The notes under the pieces: generated by a model | Seen by the model: the letters and a program-made list of their open reading frames with translations, nothing else | The model's database searches: none | What the model was told of the DNA's origin: nothing | Position numbers and translations under genes: made by a program | DNA from: Fomitopsis serialis | Taxonomy: Eukaryota; Basidiomycota; Agaricomycetes; Polyporales; Fomitopsidaceae | Direction of reading: 5' to 3' | Length of the DNA stretch: 64,000 nt | Assembly (NCBI RefSeq): GCF_022376445.1 | Contig: NW_025954962.1 | Coordinates: 682,001 to 746,000 of the forward strand | Shown: positions 9,447 through 20,278 of the stretch, one piece after another | Layout: each line of letters opens with the position of its first letter | Position numbering within the stretch: the stretch's first letter is position 1

Positions 9447-12400
9447 TTAAGCCGCCACACGATGTCTCTTAAAGGCAGCCTGAACATCGGCGGAAGTGTA
9501 CTCCAGACCGACGCTCATGTCCTTGTAGCATTGGTCAATCCTCTTCACGAACAAGTCCGTGATCCTGAGCAACTCGTCTTCGCACGCCTTCCATACGCCA
9601 ACCATCACAGTCCCTGAGGCGATCCCTGTGCTGACGTCTTCCGACGTAGCCTTCTCTGAGGCTTCCGTGAAGTGTTTCTCGACTCTCTTGAAGAGAGAGT
9701 CGATGTGTTTCCGCACGTCCTTTGCGTTGTATTCTTTGACTACCTTCTTCAGCGCTGACTTGGAGTAGCTGCTGTTGGAAGGAACCTCCGACGGTGCTGT
9801 CGTCTTGAGGACCCGCTCGATGCCTTCGAAGTAATCCTGTCGAGATAATCAGTAAACTGTTCGGTCCGTCGCTGTATGACATCCTACGATGAGTTTGAAG
9901 AACGGCCGCCTCAGCACAATCTTCACGTAAGCGTTCAAGTTCTCTTCGTAGATAGCCTCTGCTCGTTTCAAAAACGTCGCAACAGAACCTAGTTGAAGCT
10001 GGGCGACCTCGGCAACGAAGTAGTGCATGTTCTCTGGCGCATCACTTAGCATGTTTCACTTATACGTGTCGTGGCAGCGTACCTATGAGGATGACATGGT
10101 AATTGAGCTGACCCTTGTCCTCCCCTTCTCCGTCCATCTTCGCCATCTGCTTGAGCGCATCGAACATAGACTGCACGATCTTGTCGTAGGCCTGATCCAC
10201 GGTTTGGCGGATCTCAAGAGTATCTGCACCGATAAGCTGTGTCTCGACGCGCCCGATGTAGATAGGGAAATATTTGATGAAAGGGGCGACTCCGTTGCGT
10301 TTCTTGCTCGTGAGCTTCATGTCTTCTATCGTCTTGATTTGCTCGCCCTGAGATGCACGGCCATTCAGTTGATCTCCACCAATAGCATGGATACACACAG
10401 CTTACCACTCGGCGTTCAAAAAGACCTTTGAGACGGACATGCTGTTTCTCGAGTAGGTTGAGCACGAATGTATTCCCGCGCTCTTCGGCGTCGCCCAAGA
10501 ACCTCTCCAAAGCCACGATGATGCCTACGATTTGCCTGGTATCATGTCAGATGGATGGACACCAGAGTGCATGAGTCAACATACAGACTGTCTTTGCTCA
10601 TGGCACCATCCAACCACACCTTCAGCTCTGTGGGTAGGAATCCAAAGATCAAGTCCAGGGCACCGCGGACGAGCTTGAGAGTTGATTGACTGAGACCAGC
10701 GAATCTCGCAGCTTGCCGACGGAAATAGTTCTCCAGACCCATGTAGTCAGCAAACGTGAGGCCTGCATCATTGATCTGCAAGAAGTCGGCGATGAAGTCT
10801 GCTTCACGGTAGATGGCGGATGCGATCTCTTCAAGAACAAGGGACAAAGCCTTGCGTACTGTCAATCCCAATGTTTGTACCGTGTAAGAGCAACTTACAT
10901 CGGCCGCCGTCAAATCGCCATCTAATCGGTCTTTCTTCCCTCTGCGTCCTTCCAAAGGAGATCGTGCGATCGTTCCTGCTCTGCGTAAACCGGATGTAGC
11001 CTTCGCAGTCGTCGTCGTCGGTGTAACCCCGCCGAATCCTAGTCTACGGTAAACGAAACTGTCACAATGGATCACCCATGCATACCTTCGGCGTCGTCGT
11101 CCACAGTCTCCTGACCATAGCACTACAGGCGCTTAATAGTGCTCGCACTTGTGTGCTATGGAGACCGCTTGCGGCCGCGAAATAGGCCTTCATAAGAGAC
11201 CTCAATGAGCGGGCGCAAACATTGAATAGGACGACGTACAGCACAGAGCTTCGCGTACACGCCCTCGTCCATATCCTTGAGATACAGTAGCAGGCCGCTG
11301 TACCGACCGAGATAGATTTCCATAGTCCGGTGGTTCATCAGGGATGGTCTGCCTTGTGGAGTTTTCACCACACCATCAGTATCGCCCACCAGTATTTTAG
11401 CCTGTCAGGAAGTTATGAGCGCGGCTGAACACAGCTCAATCTGATACTCTCACCTGAGCAGTAATCATGAAGGTCAGTATTCCAGGACACGCTTGCAGAA
11501 GTGTGAATTGTGTGTCCTGTATTCATCGAGCCGTTCAAATGTAGCCGCCATGTCTATACAGATGTTAACGTGCGTCAAGTCGTCTCAAGCTGGATCACTT
11601 ACCGCGGTCCTTGCTCGCTTGTAGGGCTTTGTACAGTTCAGTCGCCGCACCCTCCAGTCGCTGGATGCTCGCTGGCTTCTCTAGCGATTCCTGTGTCAGC
11701 GCAAGCAGGGCTTCCTTGTCCACATGGACGGTTTGCTGTTTGGATGTAAGCAACTATTCGGAGCCGACCTATGAAAGACGCACTAGAAGCTCTTCGAGCT
11801 CGTCCATGAGCGCTCGTTGATTCTGAATCTGCACCTGTAGACCGCGATTCTGGGACTGGATGTAGCCGATATCTTCGTTGACAGCCTGAAGTAGCATGAT
11901 AACTTCCGTGAGAGCGAACGAAGGCTTGGCACCTACATTCAAATGAATCTTATACGAGGATATCACACTGTCCATGTTATCGAGTTCTGAGATTGAATCG
12001 TCGAGGAACTTCAAAACGATGTTCACTCGGTCGTCAGACTCGATAAACGAGTGTATGTTTGCCTTGAGGCGACATAACGTGAGTACAACGACTGCACACC
12101 AGACCGTCGCCGCACCTTGTCTAGTGCCATTAGCTCATCCAGTAGTCGTGCCTCCATCCGGTCAGCCGCGCCTGTCATCGACCTTCTACCCATGATGTCG
12201 TCAGTTGCCCACTCATAGCCCTCCAACATTTCCTCCATGCTGTCCAGTGTGGCCTGTGCCGTCGTATCCTCCATGACGCGGCTGCTCTCGCCGTCGTCGT
12301 CAATGGACTCGTACATGACAACATCGCCTGACAGCAGCTGGTTCAGCGAGGCTTGGTTGGCAGGATCATAGAAGGATACACGAGCGTTCTGCTCGCGACG

Positions 12401-13709
12401 CGGCTGTCCTGTGTCAGGATCCATAGTTGGAGCCCGCGAAGGCTTCTTTCGGAGGGGCGCAGCTTGGGCGGGCAAGGGCACAGGAAGGTTGTCTGGTGTT
12501 GAAGGATATGTCGAGAGCGGTGATGGCTGAGAGGATGACGTCCATCGGGTACGCTCAGCGAACCGTTTGAGTAATTCCCGTTATATTTGACAGGTATGCT
12601 GATCGGAGGAGCCTGGGGGGCAGACCGCTTTGACGCACCGTTTGCAACTGGGGGAGTGGCAGAGCGGTAGGGTGCGGCACCAGGAACCAACAGCATGGAA
12701 GACCCCGCACTAGACGTGGAAGCGACGTTCGACGTTTTCCTTGCGTGAGCGCCAGCTCGTAATGCAGGCGGGATAGTTGAAGTTTGTGATGAGGGTGTTC
12801 CAGGGCGTGTGCGCGAAGGGGTTCCAGGCCGTTCAGCGCCAACTACCGGCGGAGGTCGAGTTGAGGAGGTGTCTGAATAATCCGCCTGGGCAGGTGTTGC
12901 TGACCGGCGTGCTCTCGGCGGTGTTTGTGATGCCGGTAGAGGGAATTCGTCGAAATGTTCGCTACGGCTACTGTTCCGCGCATGTCCGTTCGTGCGCTCG
13001 GTCGCGACAGGTCTCCTAGGTGACGCAGGTGGTAAGGGAATACCACTAGGTGGTGTAGGAGCGCGCTCCATTCGCCTGCCATTGCTGAGGTCGAGAGGCT
13101 GGGGTCTTGGCGCTGTCATGCTCAACTAAATGCGAAGATTGTCTAGCAGAGCTAATCACGTACTGGACGATGCAGCCCCGGCAGCCGGAAAAGTGAATCC
13201 CTTTATGTTGAGTGGTAAAGAACCCTGTGTTGAGGTGTGAAATAGCTGGATCAGCGCCGCTATGAAGTTCAACTGGTCCTTCGGGTTCTCCGTCTGCCAT
13301 CGATAGGCTCTCGCCAGGGTGATATTGAAGTTAATGGGCTACCAAGGCCAGTAGCGTTACCTCGCGGCAAGGCATGGGAGCAATAGGATACGCACATTGA
13401 TTACTTCAACGCCTCTGAGCTCTGTGACTCGCCATGTTTTTCCGACAGAGAAGGTGCCATTCTGGTTGGACTTGGACTTATGAATGGATCCGCCATCGGG
13501 TGACTCTGAGCTGCCTGGTCATGAACGGCACGACGAAGCACGGGTGAAGACATACGCGACAAGATGATGTATCTCGACTTCCTCGCACCATCTCCCTCCT
13601 CCTCCCATATCTTAAGGTGTGCTACATACTCTTCCCGATGGCCAGACGCATTGAGCTTCGTGAAGACAGAGGAGATGATCCGCTGTCGCGTCGACTCGTA
13701 GTCAGACAT
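9447..13709 (-). CDS. SEC3: Exocyst complex component Sec3 (EXOC1)
   Basis: Subunit of the octameric exocyst that tethers secretory vesicles at the growing hyphal tip. The start at 13709 (MSDYESTRQRIISSVFTKLN) opens the Sec3 N-terminal PH-like PI(4,5)P2/Rho-binding domain. This continues through KSRYIILS, GKTWRVTELRGVEVI and FNITLARAYRWQTENPKDQL. A long Pro/Ser-rich disordered linker occupies about 13120-12500. The conserved core then begins with ANIHSFIESDDR, LDDSISELDNMDSVISSYKI and EDIGYIQSQNRGLQVQIQNQ. The helical-bundle C-terminus includes TFVLNLLEKQHVRLKGLFE and ends FKRHRVAA at 9447. At least ten short introns interrupt it. One base is probably missing near 12547-12549, since the frame changes but homology continues. 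Identity is secure; several splice sites are not individually proven. Confidence 0.93.
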
Positions 13710-14122
13710 CCGTCAAGAGGAGCCTGCAGCCCTCAGACCGCGCGAATTGACACAGTGGACAACAGACAAGAGCGGGGCTAGATCACGTTCGTAATGGGAT
13801 GAGGACCCCGCGCCAAGTACTCGATGTCTCGATCACCGGCAACGCTGAGGCTGTATATGGAGTACCAGCTCACGTGGATGGGCGAGGTGCTATTTGGGCG
13901 TATTGTCCAAAGGCTTTGACGCCCGGAGTTTACCTAGTTTGGTAAGTAGTAGAGCCATGACGACTCGGACGAGTACTTGGCGGTGCCCAAGTCCGCGCAA
14001 CCAACGTATTCTTTTCTGCGCCATGCGCTCGCTACAACACAACCATTTCAATAGTCAGTGATCGACGAAACGCAAATCCGGAGTCAAACCCTCATTATTA
14101 CTGTTCGTATCCATGTACCTGC
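13710..14122. other. Intergenic, SEC3 promoter / glucosyltransferase 3' end
   Basis: About 410 bp upstream of SEC3 and downstream of the next minus-strand gene. No coding frame of note and no clear core-promoter element. Confidence 0.5.
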
Positions 14123-15662
14123 TCACGACTGGCGGATAGTGGAGAAATTCAAACGGTGCAACTTCACAGAAGGCCTGGTGTATATATAATCATTGTGAGA
14201 CATCCAAAGGCTCGTATCCACTGTTAGACGTACTGCTAGCATACCAAACCACCCCAGAGGACCCTTGCCTCCGCTCTGTGCCCTCTTGACCTCCCATTCC
14301 TCAACACTTGGTACCGCCGGCCCCTCCACTCCACTTCGCTTCCGACAATAGCAAACGCCCATATTGGAAAGGCCAGCAACTCCCGAAAGCCCATGCGCCG
14401 ATGAACGCCAACCGAGATCGCAGTGGTACAGGCTGTCCGGATAGCGAATCGCACACATCCAGATCCACGATTAGCCACAACCGAAGTGAAGGGGAAGGAA
14501 TAGCCAAGGAGTAGTTCCGAATAGGTAGTGTAAGCCTATTGCAGCGAGGCAGCCGGCCATGACGCCCTCCGTGAATGGTTCCAGCAAGGTTGCGGCAAGT
14601 ACCATATGCTTCCGAACCCGTATCCACCGGACACGGCGCCATATGTAGTCAGGCAGACTCATATTGCCCACCGCGTTCCTTGCTACGTCGCACGACAGAT
14701 CATGCCGCAACCCGAGCTCGTGCCATAGGGCGGCGGCAATCATATTGTCTTCAGCGAGGAAGCGGCCGAACGCAGCAAGACCCTTCGGCCCTGGTTGACT
14801 GCCCCCTTCCGCCGCGTCAGCGATGGGTTTCAGTGAACCATCCACGCGTTCTAGATCCGAGCGACGGTAGAGGTTTGATTTGCCCATGACGCAGCTGTCA
14901 ATGGCGACAGTGTTGATGGCGACGTACATCTTAGCGTGATTTGTGTTGAGAAAGGCTTCCTCGATGTGGGATCCCAGCGCGTACTCGCTTGACCAAGCGA
15001 ATGGTACGTGGTGCACCAGAGCGATTCGTCGGCGCGACGATGGGAGGTCAGCTGGGCCGTCGAGGGCTTCCACTGAGTGAGCCAGGGTGCCTGAAGCAAC
15101 CATGACATTGGAGTCGAGCACCCAGAGGATATCATTCGCCGCAGCTCGGTAAGAACGCATGAGATTGTTGATCTTAGGGTTAACTCCTACGTTCTCTTCG
15201 CCTGAGACAACGTCAGCGGCCTCCTAAGCGCTCAAGGCGAAAGCACCCACCTATCATTAGATGAGCGTTCACATTCGGATACTTCGCCATGAGATCGCGA
15301 ACGATGGGAAGAGCTTGATCATTTTCATCTGCCACGCAGAGGAAGATCTCGTAGTTCGGATAGTCTTGAGTAAATGTGGATTCCAGGTTTTCGTACAAGT
15401 TCGTGTCGAGGCCTTTCAGCGGTCGTAAGATGGATACACCAGGCACGGAAGACGCATCTGCGGATGCGAGCAAGACGGTCGTCGGTTCCTATACCTCCTA
15501 CGCCTGTCCGGAGATAGTCAGCACGCCTCCGAAGAGACAATACGGTGAGACGTACGCAGCACGACAGCCAAGGAGACCCAAGGACAGGAGGGAAATGTAC
15601 CAAACGACGCTGACCCAGGCGAGGCAGAGCTTGAGCGTACCGTAGCTGCCGGCGGGATTCAT
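14123..15662 (-). CDS. GCS1: Ceramide glucosyltransferase (glucosylceramide synthase, GT21)
   Basis: Transfers glucose from UDP-glucose to ceramide to make fungal glucosylceramide, at Golgi/ER membranes. An N-terminal membrane segment (AWVSVVWYISLLSLGLLGC) precedes VPGVSILRPLKGLDTNLYEN, the GT21 entry motif. The D1 region is CVADENDQA and the D2 region is WVLDSNVMV. The D3 region is GRFLAEDNMIAAALW, and the (Q/R)xxRW motif appears as RRVRW. A C-terminal hydrophobic stretch (MVLAATLLEPFTEGVMAGCL) and the tail VEWRGRRYQVLRNG fit fungal homologues. The start at 15662 (MNPAGSYG) is preferred, but in-frame ATGs at 15677 and 15698 are possible. The frame slips by one base near 15470 and 14293-14295, so the exact C-terminus (stop between about 14123 and 14190) is uncertain. 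The gene is divergent from the TPR/F-box gene, 262 bp apart. Confidence 0.92.
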
Positions 15663-15923
15663 GGCTGCGGTGGGCATCGGCAGGACATGCAAGGCCAATG
15701 CAAGGCTGCGTAGGGGTGGAAGCGCCTCGGAGAGCTCTGTCGGCGCCGTCGGCGTCCTCCATCACGGTCACAGGGCGATCGAGATTCAGTAGGCGATCGA
15801 ACGCGACTCGGGGGAGGCGTGTGACCGAGGTCGCGTCGAGTCGTGCCACAAACTGCCCGTGTCTCTCGCTTCAGCCTCTTCTCGCCTGCTTTCGTGGGCA
15901 CCGCGCATGGTCATTTCGTATTT
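15663..15923. promoter_or_regulatory. Divergent promoter between GCS1 and the TPR/F-box gene
   Basis: The 261 bp between two outward-facing start codons must hold both promoters. No TATA consensus stands out on either strand. Confidence 0.5.
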
Positions 15924-17757
15924 ATGTCTTCCTGGAAGCAGCTCTTTCAGAAAGGTGTCGCTATGTTCCGAGCCGGACAGTTGGACGACGCGTTGGCGCT
16001 GTTCACGGAGGTAGGTCATCACGGCATGCGGCCTCGACGAGCAACTCACTTGGTGCATCAGGCACTCACTCTCGAAGGAAACGAGTACACTCTGTACGAC
16101 TCTTGTGCAGCAGTCAAGGAGAAACTCGGTAAGACCAAGGATGCGCTCCGAGACTCGAAGAGAGTTATCGATCTCGCACCGCAGCGATGGCAGGTGCGCA
16201 CCCTTTCTCAGTCCTCCTCCAAACATTCTGACCCTGCCTCAGGGTTATGCTCGCTCCGCACGCCTCTTCTTAAAGATCAGGAAGTACGACAATGCTCTCT
16301 ACATGATCAAGCTTGCCCTGGAGCGTGTCAGCGCGGACGACAGCAAGAGACGCGCAGAGCTGGAGGCTCTGCAGTGTCAGATACTTCAGGGCGTCGACGA
16401 GCAGCGCGAGCTTACCTCAAGAACCTCGTATCACTTTGGACAGCTCCCTCTCGAGCTCGCAGCCGACATCTTTACCTCCGCGCTGACGGAGGACCACGCT
16501 CGAGTTGTCGTACTCGCCCAAGTCTGCAAAAACTGGCGACTTATCATCACAAATACACCACATCTATGGAACAATCTCGTTCTTTCCAAGCAGAGCCCAG
16601 TCAAAAAGGCAAAGGCATGGAGCACGCGTTCGAGGGGGAGGATAGTCCACCTCACCCTGAGGGAGAGCTTGAAGGGGACTCCATGGGCCCTCGACGAGCT
16701 GCAGGACCTGTCTTTGGAGTCGCTGCGTACACTTCGTCTTGCGGACTTCCCATTGGGTGCCGTTCGACAACGGTTACCAAATCTTACAAGTGACGTCCTT
16801 CGCACCCTCGACGTCCTCGATGTGGACAATCGTACAGAAGCAGGCCCAGTTACATGGCTCTGGACGGACCCCTCCATGGCAGTCCGCTCTCTCTCCGTTT
16901 ATTTCGCCGTATTCGACTGGGCCTCCCTCGTCACATACTTCCCCCGCCTCGAGCACTTCACTTTCAAAGCACCCCTAGTCGACATCCCGCTCAGCGCCCT
17001 CTCCGACTTTCTGCGCGCACACGTTGGCCTTCGCTCATTGTCGCTGGGCATCATGGACTTTGTCTACCACCGCGCTCCTGACCGCGAGCAACCACCAGTC
17101 CATCTCCCTCACCTAGAGCGACTCGAAATCGAATATCACGATTTTGCGATGAGTTTCATGTTCCCCCTGTTGCATCTGCCGACCCTCCGCTCCCTAAACA
17201 TTTCCCGAGGTGTGCACGCGATCGACACATCGTTGCAGCACCTGATCACCAGCGGAGCCGGAAAGAGTTTGAGAGAGCTCAGGATATCCCTGTGCGCCGT
17301 CTCGGCAGGCCGTGTCGTCGACTTGCTGCACGAAGCGGAGGCTCTCGAGGTGTTGGAGTTGAGGTATCTCGGAGGAAACCAGGCGAACACGATATTGCAC
17401 GCTCTATCTGAGCAGCCGAAGTCTCCTCCCCGAGGTCATGACACCGAGATCAGCAAAGGCGATGGCGCAGGCACATCTACCGTGCTGTGTCCATCGCTTT
17501 CATACCTGGACTTCTCCCACTGTCCAGACGTCAAGAGTGGGCCACTGATGGCGCTGGTGAAAGCCCGGCTATCCAGTACCGACAGTGACGGTCAAGTGGA
17601 CGTCGCGGCGGCGAGTACTCAGCCGGCGCCTATAGACACACTCATCGTGGACGGTTGTCCCTCTGTCGAGATAGACATCCTACCATGGTTACGGAGCAAG
17701 GTGCGGCGCGTCAGTTGCGTATACATGTCCAAAAAGGATGCCAAATGGCGAAGGTGA
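15924..17757 (+). CDS. TPR / F-box / leucine-rich repeat protein, Pof3/Dia2-like SCF subunit
   Basis: Predicted substrate receptor of an SCF ubiquitin ligase. Exons 15924-16010, 16062-16193 and 16243-17757 join in frame to about 577 residues. The N-terminus has tetratricopeptide helices: FQKGVAMFRAGQLDDALALF, then EKLGKTKDALRDSKRVIDLA, then SARLFLKIRKYDNALYMIKL. The F-box starts at about residue 139 (FGQLPLELAADIFTSAL ... VCKNWRLIITNTPHLWNNL). The remaining 390 residues are a degenerate LRR array (LRTLRLADFPLG, LRSLSLGIMDF, LEVLELRYLGG, LSYLDFSHCPDV, IDTLIVDGCPSV). TPR then F-box then LRR is the layout of S. pombe Pof3 and S. cerevisiae Dia2, which guard replication and transcription integrity. 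Orthology is inferred from architecture only. The frame is intact throughout. Confidence 0.88.
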
Positions 17758-17947
17758 TTCAAGCACGGACCATTAACATAACCATTGCGTTTAAGTAGAC
17801 GACAGATCCTGCTGTGTACGATTTGTAATATATAACACAATGAGATACCCTCAAATATCCAGGCATCTACAAACCGTCCTGTGTGATTTCCGGAACGGTG
17901 TATGCCATGTCTCGACTGGTATGGACACTGAGGAGGCCTATCGTCGG

Positions 17948-18830
17948 TTAGACCTTGTAAGGCTCAGGGTACGCCGGCGGCTCAGAAGAGTGTGAGGACG
18001 AGGCGGGGGAGCTCTCGGAGGACACTGAAGACTGGGAGTAGATTGAAGCCGACGAATAGGCGTGCGGTGGAACCGGGCGTTGGTGCTGGTTCGCAGCACC
18101 TGCTGGCGCCTGGAGGCTGCCCATCAAGGCCGGGCCATACGTACTCCACAAACCCTTCGCCATGTCGATGGGACTCGTTGGCGGAGCGCCAGGCTCCCCC
18201 TGAGGTTGAGCACCAGCGGTGGAAGCCGCCTTCATAGCTGTCTCGACGAAGCGCTGCCAGAGCGTAGCGAAGCGGCTCTGAACGAAGGCGACAATGTTGG
18301 CCTTCGCGGCGGCAATGCTGGCATCTATGTTGGCCTCATTTATGGAGAGATATGGGTGCACGAAGGTGTGGTAGACCCATGTGGAACCCTGGATGCACCA
18401 TCCGTCAGTAAATATATAATTCCGACACGGTGTTACTCAATAGACTCACCTGCGTCTGAGGCAGAGACAGGTAGAAGAGGACCAAGATTTTAATCTCCCA
18501 GTAGAACGGAAGCCTATTGACGCGTATAAAGACATGCGATGAATATTTCTTGAGACATCTCGCTCACCAACTGATAAACCACTCCGCGACGTGTTCGAAA
18601 GCAACAAAAGCGCCCATGACAGACCAATACATTGCCCAACGCTCTAACTCAGGTTCGGACACAGGGCGATGCGCGAGAGACTTCCACGTCCCATACGCCG
18701 GCAGAAGCAGAGAAAACCAAGCACTGTAGAGCATGCCAGTGTTAGCTCAACTGTCGTCACCAACGGCACACGAGCACTCGTGGATTTGATATGCACCTAA
18801 CAGACTGGATGCGAGGGATGTGAGCATCAT
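17948..18830 (-). CDS. TB2/DP1/HVA22 (REEP-like) ER membrane-shaping protein
   Basis: Reticulon-like hairpin protein that curves tubular ER membrane. After splicing, the motifs are MMLTSLASSLL, AWFSLLLPAYGTWKSLAHRP, EPELERWAMYWSVMGAFVAF, LPFYWEIKILVLFYLSLPQT and QGSTWVYHTFVHPYLSINEA. These match the HVA22/DP1 domain from start to finish. They are followed by an amphipathic helix (NIDASIAAAKANIVAFVQSR) and a Ser/Pro-rich tail ending PEPYKV. The start at 18830 or 18827 is taken because homologues begin right at the first hairpin. Three short introns lie near 18745-18790, 18515-18570 and 18390-18450. It converges with the TPR/F-box gene, with stops 190 bp apart. The long C-terminal tail is closer to plant HVA22/REEP1-4 types than to compact yeast Yop1. 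Confidence 0.9.
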
Positions 18831-20278
18831 GATGCTGAAGCGAATGGGGAGAAAGGGATGACAACGGCTAGAAGAGATAGGAAGAATGCCTGAAAGGATG
18901 AGAGTCAGACTCTGTACAGCAAGATGAGCTGTACGGAGAGAAAAGGAATAACACTGCCCCAGCGCTCGCGCTGAATGTATCCTATACACGGGCGTCTATT
19001 GTTTGCCGGGTTGATGATCGAGCATAGGATGTCCGCATTTGGAAGCCACGTTGTAGGCGAACCGTCTCAGTCAGGCTCCTACTCATAATACAGCGGACGT
19101 TGGTGTTGAACCTAAATTTGAATATTTGCAGCTTGCACTTGCAAAGTAGTTGGTCGAAGTCGCCAGGGATGTGCCACGAAGGGGGCGGTCGCGGTTTATG
19201 CTTGCAGACTTTCCAAAGACGTTCTCTGCTACGTTCCAACGGCGAACGAGGAACTGCGACGATCTACTGGAGATAACAAAAGGGTCCAGCTGACGGCCTT
19301 CGATGAATGGAGATCGTCTTGTCTCACGCCAACCTAGGAGATAGGTATAAACTTTCGGTAGAGCTAGATCTTCATGTAGGAAATTAAGCGACAGATAGCA
19401 TAGAATAGCAGCCAACATGGCTTCTCCGAAGCCTGTGTGGTCTTGGTCAAACGCGATGCAACTTCTCGGATGCGCGTAGAGTTGCGCGACCTGCCGCAGC
19501 GCACGCGCGATTCTTCAATCAGCCCATCCAAGGTACGCCTACGGCCATCATGGGTTGCAGGTTGTACGGGATCAGCGAGCGTGAGACAGACTCGAGACGT
19601 ACCACAGTGAGACCTCGACGCGGAACAGTTTTGGAACAGCCCATACTTATGGGCAGAGGTCTAACACAGCTCGGAGCACGCGCACCCAGTCTCGCGGGCG
19701 TATTGATGATTTCGAGATAGTTCACTGAAATTTGCGACTGGTGTGGTGAGAGATCGTCGAACTGAACTAATCGCGATACGTACCGTGGCACGAGTCGAGG
19801 AGGTGCACGAGCTGCGACCATCTGCACATTGCACAGAGCCGTTCTATAAGTCTTTTTGAAAGGAAGGGGCTGGCATGGTGAGAACGTCCAAGCGGTGCCC
19901 AACCGGTTAGGCACTCGGAATACGCTAAGTCTCCGCTTGCTCACCGCCACCTGGCCTGGAGCAGATGGCATGGTGCACGCCTCGAATCTCCTCGCTCAGT
20001 CTGCACCCTGATCGTGAGACATGGCAGAATGCAACCCACGGAGGCTGTCGGGAAGGGGAACGTGTGTGGCCATACCGCGTGGTCAGCATGTCGGGGCGTC
20101 TAATGCCCATAACTGTCTGGCTTGTCCTTGTTTGCCCCCGCGAAGCAGCCGACTGATGCATTCGCCCTTCTCATCCAATCACCCCGACTGACTGTGCTGC
20201 CCTCTTCCCGCTGCCCTGACCGTCCTTGCAGACAGCGGCTGCCACCGTCTCCTCTGCTTCTGACAGTTTCCGCTCACG
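18831..20278. other. Long divergent intergenic region, HVA22-like / Zn2Cys6 factor
   Basis: About 1.45 kb with several open frames of 60-150 codons on the minus strand (for example near 19083-19418 and 19519-19971). None has recognisable domains, and their composition fits chance. It probably holds the promoter of the transcription factor and perhaps an unrecognised non-coding transcript. I cannot support a gene here. Confidence 0.45.

Noticed and set aside
19519..19971. 150-codon minus-strand frame between the HVA22-like and Zn2Cys6 genes
   Set aside because: No recognisable similarity, Arg/Pro-rich chance composition, and no introns or promoter context to support it.
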